Source of the DNA: Chitinophagaceae bacterium
GTDB lineage: Bacteria; Bacteroidota; Bacteroidia; Chitinophagales; Chitinophagaceae
Assembly: GCA_947378615.1 (NCBI GenBank)
Contig: CANCKV010000189.1
Coordinates: 1 to 6,595, forward strand
Direction of reading: 5' to 3'
Length of the DNA stretch: 6,595 nt
Positions 1-6,177 of the stretch are shown piece by piece (positions within the stretch are counted from its first letter, which is position 1; the number at the start of each line of letters is the position of its first letter). The position numbers and the translations under genes were made by a program. Below the pieces are notes generated by a model. It did no database searches, was not told the origin of the DNA, and saw nothing but the letters and a program-made list of their open reading frames with translations.

Positions 1-1
1 T

Positions 2-511
2 ATCGCTATTGGTATCAACCAAGAAAATACAATCACTACCCGTTTGAAGAATGACTTGAATTGCGATACATATTTTTTCTCTACAGAAAAAAGAAAAGAT
101 AGTAGTAAGGAAACTATAGAGCCACAGGCAGGAAAGAAACAATTAGATAGTATCGGAAATATGGAAGCAGCCAAACAATTGATTGATGCGATTTCTCAAA
201 AAGGTTATGATGTAATTGTAGAAGGTATTCATAATTATAGCCGACGTCCTGCCAATAATTTCGGCATCAATCAGGCGAGTATTTATCTAATGAATCAGTT
301 ACAACAACAAACTAATTCTGTTTCCTTATTCTTTGGTAATCCTTACGCCATCAAGTTTGCATGCAATGCCCCTAATTTGATTGCCTGTTATGAAGATGAT
401 ATGATTATACAAAACGTATCTGCAGATATTATTGAAGGGAAATTAGTGGCAAAAGGAACATTGCCCGTAACGGTTTGTGAGGGGTTGAAATTTAATAGTG
501 ATTTTAAATGA
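2..511 (+). CDS. Glycoside hydrolase family 3 protein, C-terminal part (probable beta-N-acetylhexosaminidase), 5' truncated by the window
   Basis: The reading frame is open from base 2 to the TGA at 509-511 and shows 169 residues. A TTG at 44 is only an internal Leu codon, because the frame continues upstream of it as IAIGINQENTITTR, so the true start is outside the window. The segment resembles the C-terminal alpha/beta sandwich domain of Bacteroidota GH3 enzymes: a strand-helix region with GYDVIVEGIHNYSRRP, then SLFFGNPYAIK, an NLIACYEDD stretch, and the terminal GTLPVTV motif that usually closes this domain. Such enzymes hydrolyse terminal beta-linked N-acetylglucosamine, often from peptidoglycan or chitin fragments, and are usually exported. 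The catalytic N-terminal barrel is not visible, so substrate is inferred from family resemblance only. Many Bacteroidota homologues carry a serine beta-lactamase-like domain after this point; here the protein ends about 11 residues after GTLPVTV, so this is the short form. Family assignment is fairly secure, specificity less so. Confidence 0.8.
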   Translation: MAIGINQENTITTRLKNDLNCDTYFFSTEKRKDSSKETIEPQAGKKQLDSIGNMEAAKQLIDAISQKGYDVIVEGIHNYSRRPANNFGINQASIYLMNQLQQQTNSVSLFFGNPYAIKFACNAPNLIACYEDDMIIQNVSADIIEGKLVAKGTLPVTVCEGLKFNSDFK

Positions 512-629
512 TTTAAGATGATTAAAATGAAGTCTAATCATTGAAAATTTGATTTAAAACCTGAAATAGGTCTTTACAAATTGTCAGGGTTTGAAGTTTA
601 GGACTTACCTTTTAATTGTGTAAACGGTA

Positions 630-986
630 TTTTTCGCTGTAATTGACGTATAACCGTTTGGTTATGACCCAAACCCGTTTTGTTTTGATTCTTTGCTGTT
701 TTGTTTTGGGTCGTTTATGACTTGTTTTAATTCTTTGCTGTTTTGTTTTGGGTTGTTTATGACTTGTTTTGAGCATTTGCTTTTTGTTTTGAATCATTGC
801 TGATTTGTTTTTGGTCATTGCTGATTTGTTTTTGGTCATTGCTGATTTATTTTGAGTCATATCCGTTTTGTTTTGAGCCATTACAGTATTGTTTTGAAAG
901 TTTAAAGACCTTTAATGCGGCTTTTAATACCATTTTTGATGCGTTATAGACCATTTATGAGCCAAAAAAGACCATTAAACTTTCAA
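630..986. repeat. Degenerate 21-bp tandem array, about 17 units in strict register
   Basis: Cutting the sequence every 21 bases from 630 gives units sharing a TTTTG-type core at unit positions 11-15. Units at 798-818 and 819-839 are identical and 840-860 is a close variant. Units 693-734 and 735-776 form two 42-bp dimers. Towards the right (903-986) the units diverge, with GACC or TACC at 907, 928, 949 and 970, yet stay in the same 21-base phase: 952-964 still matches the 868-880 part of another unit closely. No insertion or deletion is needed over 357 bp. The plus strand is very rich in T and G. This array fills most of the 779-bp gap between the GH3 gene and ffh; the gap holds no convincing gene. 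Twenty-one bases is about two helical turns and also seven codons. Function is unknown. Confidence 0.85.
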
Positions 987-996
987 TAATGGTCTT
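968..996 (-). terminator. Candidate rho-independent terminator on the minus strand at the array edge
   Basis: AAGACCATT (968-976) pairs perfectly with AATGGTCTT (988-996), a 9-bp stem with an 11-base loop. Read on the minus strand, the stem is followed at once by a run of T (the A-run at 964-969), as in an intrinsic terminator; read on the plus strand it has no such tail. No minus-strand gene is visible between here and ffh, so its client would have to be an unrecognised small RNA or antisense transcript. The left arm is also a unit of the 21-bp array, so the hairpin may simply be an array unit followed by an inverted copy. Confidence 0.4.
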
Positions 997-1192
997 AAAA
1001 GGAAATGTTTCTAACAACTTAATGATAAAAATATTTTCTTTTTCAAAAAATATTCAATCCTAACAGAATAATCTGTCACCCTTGTTATTTGGTTTTCAGC
1101 ATTAAAGGACAAGAAATAATGTTTTTTCACACATATTATGATAAGTTCAAGGTCTCTCAGAATAAAAAATTCATACTAGTGATGCAACCTTT

Positions 1193-1200
1193 TATATTTG
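1193..1200 (+). promoter_or_regulatory. Candidate Bacteroidota-type -7 promoter element for ffh
   Basis: TATATTTG matches the TAnnTTTG consensus of the Bacteroidota primary sigma factor. It is followed by a C, as is common in this group. Transcription would begin a few bases downstream, leaving a leader of about 80-85 nt before ffh. No clear TTG-type -33 element is seen at the usual distance upstream, so the call rests on the -7 match and its position. Confidence 0.5.
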
Positions 1201-1290
1201 CGGACTAAAAACAGGAAATGCTATTTAAAAGCAGTTTGTTTTTGCAATTATGCAATCATTTTATCAATAATACATTTTAATTAGGAAGGC

Positions 1291-2631
1291 ATGTTCAATT
1301 CGTTAAGTGAGAAATTAGAATCAGCATTTAAAAATATAAAGGGTCAGGGGAGAATCAATGACCTGAATGTTGCTAATACCATCAAGGATATCCGTCGTGC
1401 ATTAATTGATGCGGATGTAAACTTCAAGATAGCTAAAGAATTTACCGATAGGGTAAAGGATAAAGCCGCAGGTGCGAAGGTAATTAACTCAATCAGTCCC
1501 GGACAGTTGATGGTAAAGATTGTAAAGGATGAGTTGACTGAGTTAATGGGAGGCAAAGAGGCACAATTCAATATTACTGGCAATCCTGCCGTGATTTTAA
1601 TTGCAGGACTACAAGGTAGTGGTAAAACGACCTTCACAGGGAAATTGGCACATTATCTTAAAACCAAGAAGGGCAAGAGTCCTTTGTTAGTGGCTGCGGA
1701 TGTATATCGTCCTGCAGCTATTGACCAATTAACTGTATTAGCAGGGCAAATAGGTGTTGATATTTATGCTGAAAGAGAAAATACTGACCCTGTTTCTATA
1801 GCCTTGAATGCAATTGCGGAAGCTAAGGCGAAGAATAAGAATGTGGTCATCATAGATACTGCGGGTCGTTTGGCTGTGGATGAGATGATGATGAATGAGG
1901 TGGCAAACATCAAGGCTGCTATTAAGCCGACGGAGATATTATTTGTGGTGGATTCTATGACGGGTCAGGATGCTGTCAATACAGCGAAAGCATTTAATGA
2001 CCGCCTCGATTTTAGTGGTGTTGTCCTGACCAAATTGGATGGTGATACGAGGGGTGGTGCTGCATTGACCATCAAATACACGGTGAATAAGCCTATTAAG
2101 TTCATGAGTAATGGGGAAAAGATGGAGACTCTCGACATCTTTTATCCTGAACGTATGGCACAGCGTATCTTGGGAATGGGAGATATCACGAGTCTAGTTG
2201 AAAAGGCGCAGGAACAATATGATGAGGTACAGGCGAAGCGACTAGAATCTAAAATACGCAAGAATCAATTTGATTTTCAAGACTTCTTAGACCAAATACA
2301 ACAGATTAAAAAGATGGGAAATATCAAAGATTTGATGGGACTCATTCCTGGAATGGGAAAATTGGTAAAAGATATTGATATTAATAACGATACTTTCAAG
2401 GATTTTGAGAATATTATCCGCAGTATGACCCCACAAGAAAGGGCGAATCCTGATTTATTGAATCCAAGCAGAAAGGCGAGGATTGCGAAGGGTTGTGGTA
2501 AAGACATTGCTCAGGTAAATGCCTTTATCAAGCAATTTGAGCAAATGAAACAGATGATGGGTGCTATGACAAAATCGGGAGGACAATTTCCTGGAATGGG
2601 TGGAATGGGTATGCCTAATTTTAGAAGATAA
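1291..2631 (+). CDS. ffh: Signal recognition particle protein Ffh (SRP54 GTPase)
   Basis: This is a complete 446-residue Ffh, close to the usual bacterial length. Ffh binds the SRP RNA and signal sequences emerging from ribosomes and delivers them to the receptor FtsY at the inner membrane, using coupled GTP hydrolysis. The N-terminal four-helix N domain spans about residues 1-90. The GTPase domain has the P-loop GLQGSGKT (106-113), the DVYRPAAIDQL segment (137-147), DTAGR (189-193), TKLD (247-250) and DGDTRGG (250-256). The methionine-rich M domain follows from about 300, with IPGMGK (352-357), the RNA-binding RIAKGCGK segment (397-404) and a Gly/Met-rich tail. The ATG at 1291 gives the standard N-terminus; AGGAAGG just upstream (1283-1289) is a purine-rich ribosome-binding candidate sitting close to the start. 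The gene seems monocistronic, with its own promoter candidate and a strong terminator. No SRP RNA gene is seen beside it. Confidence 0.98.
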   Translation: MFNSLSEKLESAFKNIKGQGRINDLNVANTIKDIRRALIDADVNFKIAKEFTDRVKDKAAGAKVINSISPGQLMVKIVKDELTELMGGKEAQFNITGNPAVILIAGLQGSGKTTFTGKLAHYLKTKKGKSPLLVAADVYRPAAIDQLTVLAGQIGVDIYAERENTDPVSIALNAIAEAKAKNKNVVIIDTAGRLAVDEMMMNEVANIKAAIKPTEILFVVDSMTGQDAVNTAKAFNDRLDFSGVVLTKLDGDTRGGAALTIKYTVNKPIKFMSNGEKMETLDIFYPERMAQRILGMGDITSLVEKAQEQYDEVQAKRLESKIRKNQFDFQDFLDQIQQIKKMGNIKDLMGLIPGMGKLVKDIDINNDTFKDFENIIRSMTPQERANPDLLNPSRKARIAKGCGKDIAQVNAFIKQFEQMKQMMGAMTKSGGQFPGMGGMGMPNFRR

Positions 2632-2643
2632 ATCTATTTTATT

Positions 2644-2691
2644 AAAACAAAACACCCCGAAATCAATTAAGATTTCGGGGTGTTTTGTTTT
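2644..2691. terminator. Bidirectional intrinsic terminator after ffh
   Basis: The arm 2644-2664, containing CCCCGAAATC at 2655-2664, pairs perfectly over 21 bp with 2671-2691, starting GATTTCGGGG at 2671-2680, around a 6-base AATTAA loop. The outer part of the stem is A-rich on the left and T-rich on the right, so the structure supplies a U-tract in both directions. It begins 12 bases after the ffh stop codon, so it should end the ffh transcript. It would also block any transcription entering leftwards. Confidence 0.93.
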
Positions 2692-3205
2692 TGCCTCTAG
2701 TGATGTAATTTAGTTTTATTTGTTGATGAAAGGATAGTTATGTTTAACTTGTATAGGCTGAATTTTAAAAACAGGGTTATTTGATAGTTGTCTTTTTACA
2801 AGAGAACTCGAATAAAAGACAATAGCATTTCTGCTATCGTCTTGATTATTGTTTTGTGTTTGCTTTTTATAGGAAAGGCGGTCTATCAGCTGAGTCAACC
2901 GCCTTTATGGTGCTTGATTTAATTGAATTTAAATATACGAAAACGTATATATAACCTGCTTGATGATGGCACAAAACTAGAGGGAAGTTGTTGAATGGGC
3001 AATCGGTGAAAACACTGAATCTTATATCCGTTAATATACGGATACGCTTGTAGTTTTTGAAGAATTCAAATAGAAATGAGCTTAAAACTTAATGAAAAGA
3101 CAAAATAATATTAAGCACAATCGATTTATTTAAAAAAATAATTCCTAAAAATATGGTTCGTAAACAGAAAATTATACTTTTGTTTTTTTATACTAAACCG
3201 GCTCT
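2692..3205. other. 514-bp intergenic gap with several inverted repeats, no convincing gene
   Basis: No reading frame here looks like a real gene. Visible structure: a 9-bp inverted repeat TTGTCTTTT (2788-2796) with AAAAGACAA (2814-2822); an overlapping hairpin 2816-2843 with ATAGCA/TGCTAT core arms and one mismatch; a 9-bp hairpin AAAGGCGGT (2874-2882) with ACCGCCTTT (2898-2906); ATATACG (2933-2939) with CGTATAT (2944-2950) around an AAAA loop; a 6-bp hairpin 3003-3018, also with an AAAA loop and one G-U pair; and TATCCGT (3025-3031) with ACGGATA (3038-3044). Together they suggest one or more structured transcripts or protein-binding sites, but no known RNA family was recognised. The right end carries the promoter candidate of the next gene. 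Confidence 0.6.
3175..3182 (+). promoter_or_regulatory. Candidate -7 promoter element for the DUF72 gene
   Basis: TACTTTTG fits the Bacteroidota TAnnTTTG consensus exactly and lies 23 bases before the ATG at 3206, which would give a short leader. The region about 20 bases upstream has only a weak -33 resemblance (GGTTCG around 3155-3160). No Shine-Dalgarno sequence precedes the start codon, which is normal in this phylum. Confidence 0.5.
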
Positions 3206-4114
3206 ATGGAATTTGGACGCATTTCCGAGAGGAAACTAAACACAATCAATTACAAGTTGCCACAAGATTCTCCTTTGAATAAGGGTGTTCTTTCTGGAGT
3301 GAGAGTTGCATCCCCAAAAGTTTATATTGGGTGTTCAAAATGGGGAAGAAGTGAATGGGTAGGAAAGATTTTTCCAAGAAGGACTGCAGAAAGAGGGTTT
3401 CTTGAAAACTATGCAAAAAATTACAATGGCATTGAGCTAGACGCTACACATTACAAGATGTATAGTACAAAAAGTATTGGCAAATGGGCTGATAAAACGT
3501 ATGGAAACGATTTTAAGTATTGTCCAAAAATGTATCAGGAGGTAACTCATAGTGGTAGTCTTACTGGAAAGCGCCATATTATCGAGGAATTTTTAGCAGG
3601 AGTTGCCGTATTAAGAGAACAATTAGGGCCTATCTTTATACAATTAGGAGATAATTTTAGTCCTCACAGGAAAAATGAGTTATTTCATTTTTTAAAGTCA
3701 TTACCCACACATTTACAGTTTTTCTTAGAAGTACGTCACGAAGATTGGTTTAAAAATGTGGAGATTCATGCAGAACTATTTAGTTTTTTGACCGACCATA
3801 AAATCGGGGCTGTCATTACAGACACTTATACACGTAGAGATTGTGCGCACATGCAATTAACGATACCTAAAGTATTTATTCGATTTGTTGCGCATAGTTT
3901 GCATACTTCAGATTATGAGCGAATTGATGAGTGGGTTACTCGAATCAAGGGGTGGCTAAATAATGGAATTGAAGAGATTTACTTTTTTATGCATCTAGAG
4001 AATGAAGCTTATTTCCCTGAGTTATCTACCTACATGATAGAAAAAGTAAATATAGATTGTGATTTAGATTTGAAAGTACCTGAATTTGTGAAAAAGAAGT
4101 TTTCTTTTTTCTAA
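3206..4114 (+). CDS. DUF72 (YecE-like) family protein
   Basis: This 302-residue protein belongs to the DUF72 family, a TIM-barrel-like family whose biochemical role is not firmly known. Visible family marks are the first barrel strand with YIGCSKWGRSEWVGKIFP (40-57), the ENYAKNYNGIELDATHYKM region (67-85), DFKYCPKM (102-109) followed by a strand-linked TH, GPIFIQLGDNF (141-151), the LEVRHEDWF segment (174-182), FIRFVAH (224-230) and YFFMHLEN (259-266). The N-terminal MEFGRI before a roughly 35-residue linker is typical of Bacteroidota members, which supports the ATG at 3206. No signal peptide or membrane segment is seen, so it is probably cytoplasmic. It stands alone on the plus strand, converging on the tRNA-Arg and carotenoid genes, so the neighbourhood gives no clue to its job. 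The family call is secure; the function is unknown. Confidence 0.92.
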   Translation: MEFGRISERKLNTINYKLPQDSPLNKGVLSGVRVASPKVYIGCSKWGRSEWVGKIFPRRTAERGFLENYAKNYNGIELDATHYKMYSTKSIGKWADKTYGNDFKYCPKMYQEVTHSGSLTGKRHIIEEFLAGVAVLREQLGPIFIQLGDNFSPHRKNELFHFLKSLPTHLQFFLEVRHEDWFKNVEIHAELFSFLTDHKIGAVITDTYTRRDCAHMQLTIPKVFIRFVAHSLHTSDYERIDEWVTRIKGWLNNGIEEIYFFMHLENEAYFPELSTYMIEKVNIDCDLDLKVPEFVKKKFSFF

Positions 4115-4151
4115 CATTTTTGCTTTTAAATAAATATAAATTATCAAAATG

Positions 4152-4223
4152 TGGCTTTGCCAAGAATCGAACTTGGATCTGGAGCTTCGGAAACTCTTAT
4201 ACTATCCATTGTACTACAAAGCC
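4152..4223 (-). tRNA. tRNA-Arg, anticodon CCG
   Basis: The minus strand folds as a 72-base cloverleaf. The acceptor stem GGCTTTG (4217-4223) pairs perfectly with CAAAGCC (4153-4159), with A as discriminator at 4152. The D arm is GTAC/GTAT around AATGGATA. The anticodon loop is TTCCGAA, giving CCG, which reads the arginine codon CGG. The anticodon stem has one A-C mismatch at its outer pair (27-43) and a U-G pair at the inner end. The variable loop is four bases. The T arm is CCAAG-TTCGATT-CTTGG. The 3' CCA is not encoded, so it must be added after transcription. The gene lies 66 bases past the crtY stop in the same direction, and could be read through from that operon or have its own promoter. 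Confidence 0.97.
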
Positions 4224-4289
4224 TTAGCTGCAAAAATAGCAGAAACCCCTATTGCTTTGGCATAATAAAAAAAATAGATGGAAATATTA

Positions 4290-5549
4290 TCAATGAATAA
4301 TTGACTGAAGTTGAATCTTATATTCTGATACCAAAGAACAAATATCAAAAAAGAGGATATTTACTTTTTTTTTCACTGCATTAAAAAGTTCATTTAAGGC
4401 AGCGGATAGAAAGATACTTAAAGGAACGCTACTCATTATCTTAATGTCTTCCTTTATTGAACTGTTATTATCTAAGAATCGAAGTATAGATGTAGCTTTT
4501 TGTTTTGAAAACAACTGTTGAAAAATGTCTTTTCCCGTCATTCTGTTGTTATACAATACATTAAGTAGTGTAGAGTCGAATAAATTGAACCTCTTTTCAA
4601 AAAACCGTGTCTTTATTTGTGGAAATTTATTATGAACCAAAGATTCTGTGATTAAATAGGTGTTTTTCTGTATGAACTGAAAAGTAAATCCACTTGAACC
4701 TTTAGTCCATCCCGCTGCGGTACCCATATTAATCACATTTCCTTCCTGTTTTTTAAACCGATGATTCGTCATTGGAATAACTCCATATTCTGTTTCTAAA
4801 ATTGAGTATTCATTAATTCCTAATTGGTTTTTTAAGTACTGCTTTAGCAAATCGTCATATTTCTCTTGAGGAATTAATTCTTTATTGAAAAAAGTATATT
4901 CTACTAATGCTTTAGTGGGTGACAATGGCAAAACGTAAACAAATGCGCAGCCATCCTTTTGATCTACCCTAAAGTCCATGAAAGTCGCTTTCTTGTTATC
5001 AAAGAGGGGTTCTTTTGTTTCAATCACCCATCCTTTAAAATGTTGTAGCAATTTATAACAAGTATCTAGTTCAAATGCCTTTTGTTCTTGTTCGAAGACG
5101 ATACTGTTAAAAACATATTGTCCGTAATAAGTGATATTATTAGCTTTTGCAAATGCTAGTCCATTTTCATTACCGACAGCAGTAACATCTGCTTGTAACC
5201 ATTTTATTTTTGATTTCTTTAAGGAACGACTTTTAGCATAATTATACAAATCTATGCTGCGAATCATTTTATATTTAAAGGGTGCTATGTCAAGTGTAAG
5301 GGTTTCAGTGTCCGTATGAAATATAAGTTCTTCCCAAAAATGATGCACTAGATTTTCTAGAAAGCCAATTTCTTTCTCCCAAAAACACCATGTCTTATCA
5401 TTTTTTTCTTTTAAAGAATTATCAATCAATAAAATGCTTTTATCCCTGAGATTAGGCTCTTGCAGTATATGTAATAACAGGCTTAGTCCTGCGCAACCTG
5501 TACCAGTAATTATATAGTCGAAATGATTGTCAGTCTGTATCAATTGCAT
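4290..5549 (-). CDS. crtY: Lycopene beta-cyclase CrtY
   Basis: The 419-residue protein is a flavin-dependent lycopene cyclase, which closes the ends of lycopene into beta-ionone rings at the membrane. Family marks are the dinucleotide-binding GTGCAGLSLL (16-25), the DKTWCFWE motif (51-58), PLSPTKALVEYTFF (208-221), where E217 aligns with the catalytic acidic position of the CrtY family, EYGVIPM (254-260) and GTAAGWTKGSSGFTF (276-290). The start at 5549 places the nucleotide-binding fold near the N-terminus as usual; a GGAGAA lies 12 bases before it, a rather long spacing. The last 24 residues follow a run of nine A (4365-4373, codons for K393-K395) and look unlike the usual family end. With one A fewer, the frame would read KKK then TAA, giving 395 residues, close to what I expect for Bacteroidota CrtY. 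The gene is third in the leftward carotenoid cluster, separated by 169 bp from crtZ. Confidence 0.93.
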   Translation of the reverse strand: MQLIQTDNHFDYIITGTGCAGLSLLLHILQEPNLRDKSILLIDNSLKEKNDKTWCFWEKEIGFLENLVHHFWEELIFHTDTETLTLDIAPFKYKMIRSIDLYNYAKSRSLKKSKIKWLQADVTAVGNENGLAFAKANNITYYGQYVFNSIVFEQEQKAFELDTCYKLLQHFKGWVIETKEPLFDNKKATFMDFRVDQKDGCAFVYVLPLSPTKALVEYTFFNKELIPQEKYDDLLKQYLKNQLGINEYSILETEYGVIPMTNHRFKKQEGNVINMGTAAGWTKGSSGFTFQFIQKNTYLITESLVHNKFPQIKTRFFEKRFNLFDSTLLNVLYNNRMTGKDIFQQLFSKQKATSILRFLDNNSSIKEDIKIMSSVPLSIFLSAALNELFNAVKKKVNILFFDICSLVSEYKIQLQSIIH

Positions 5550-5607
5550 ATTTTACAGATGTTCTCCGCAATGTTTTTTGAGTATAAAGTAAATCGGGCG
5601 TGAAGAT

Positions 5608-5694
5608 ATTATGAACAATTATTATGAACATATAATATGTCGGGTAAATCAAGAAAATTAAGCGAAAATTAATAATATTCAATACAATTGTATT
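5608..5694 (-). promoter_or_regulatory. Operator-like repeats in the crtZ-crtY gap
   Basis: Within the 169-bp gap, ATTATGAACA occurs twice, at 5608-5617 and 5621-5630 (TGTTCATAAT on the coding strand of crtY), 13 bases apart. It overlaps a near-palindrome ACATAT-A-ATATGT at 5628-5640. Further upstream of crtY is a perfect 14-bp palindrome AATACAATTGTATT at 5681-5694. No TAnnTTTG element was found on the minus strand here. The pattern suggests that crtY has separate transcription control, possibly by a regulator binding direct repeats, as MerR/CarH-type carotenoid repressors do. No regulator gene is in the window, and AT-rich DNA makes chance repeats common, so this is tentative. Confidence 0.35.
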
Positions 5695-5718
5695 CAGATG
5701 ATATCTATTAATGTTATT

Positions 5719-6177
5719 CTATCTTTTTTCATCCTGCCTAACCTTTTCCCAATATTTTCTTGCTACCAATAACATCCCAAAACTTTCGCCATCCTCCTTA
5801 TTGATATGTTTGTGATGCATTTTATGTGCCCATCTAATCACTTTGATATATTTATTATTGCTTCTACTAAACCATTTGAAACGTTGATGAATAATCACTT
5901 CATGTACCAAAAAATAAGCAAAGCCATACATCGCAATACCCGCACCAATACTTACAGAAATATAGTTTTGTTGCATTAATCCTAGCATGATACAAAGCCA
6001 ACTAGGAATGGCAAAAATGAGAAAGAAGGCATCATTCTTTTCAAAAAAGCCTTTCCCTTTTTGATGATGATCTTCATGTAAATACCACAAAAAGCCATGC
6101 ATCACATACTTGTGTGTGAGCCAAGTTATACCTTCCATTAATGCAAAAACTGCTAAAGTGATAATAATATAAATCAT
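5719..6177 (-). CDS. crtZ: Beta-carotene 3-hydroxylase CrtZ
   Basis: This 152-residue membrane protein belongs to the CrtZ/fatty-acid-hydroxylase superfamily of non-haem di-iron enzymes, which add hydroxyl groups at C-3 of beta-ionone rings, turning beta-carotene into cryptoxanthin and zeaxanthin. All the histidine boxes are present: HKYVMH (22-27), HEDHH (34-38), HEVIIH (92-97) and HKMHH (118-122). Membrane segments lie at about 2-20, 51-68 and 72-91. Length and order of motifs match bacterial CrtZ. The start ATG (6175-6177) overlaps the stop TGA of the upstream CruF-type gene by 4 bp (ATGA), so the two are probably translationally coupled in one operon. Its product would act on the rings made by CrtY, encoded next in the cluster. 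Confidence 0.96.
   Translation of the reverse strand: MIYIIITLAVFALMEGITWLTHKYVMHGFLWYLHEDHHQKGKGFFEKNDAFFLIFAIPSWLCIMLGLMQQNYISVSIGAGIAMYGFAYFLVHEVIIHQRFKWFSRSNNKYIKVIRWAHKMHHKHINKEDGESFGMLLVARKYWEKVRQDEKR

Noticed and set aside
630..986. CRISPR array
   Set aside because: The repeats are contiguous 21-bp degenerate units without spacers, and no cas genes are present.
1242..1255. TTGCA/TGCAA inverted repeat in the ffh leader
   Set aside because: Only 5-bp arms; too short to distinguish from chance in this composition.
512..1290. SRP RNA gene beside ffh
   Set aside because: No GGAA-tetraloop helix with the conserved SRP domain IV sequence was found in the flanks.
1344..2655. Three minus-strand open frames (1344-1637, 2277-2507, 2455-2655) opposite ffh
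   Set aside because: They lie opposite or mostly opposite a certain ffh gene, show no family features, and are expected shadows of its codon use.
2716..2898. 60-codon minus-strand frame in the ffh-DUF72 gap
   Set aside because: It starts at TTG inside a hairpin, has no recognisable domain or clear promoter, and covers the inverted repeats. A small gene is not excluded but cannot be supported.
4152..4223. tRNA-Arg as the attachment site of an integrated element
   Set aside because: No second copy of the tRNA 3' end and no integrase or mobile gene is seen in the window.
4267..4274. A8 run between the tRNA and crtY
   Set aside because: It is intergenic and lies past the crtY stop, so its length would not alter a protein; ordinary for AT-rich DNA.
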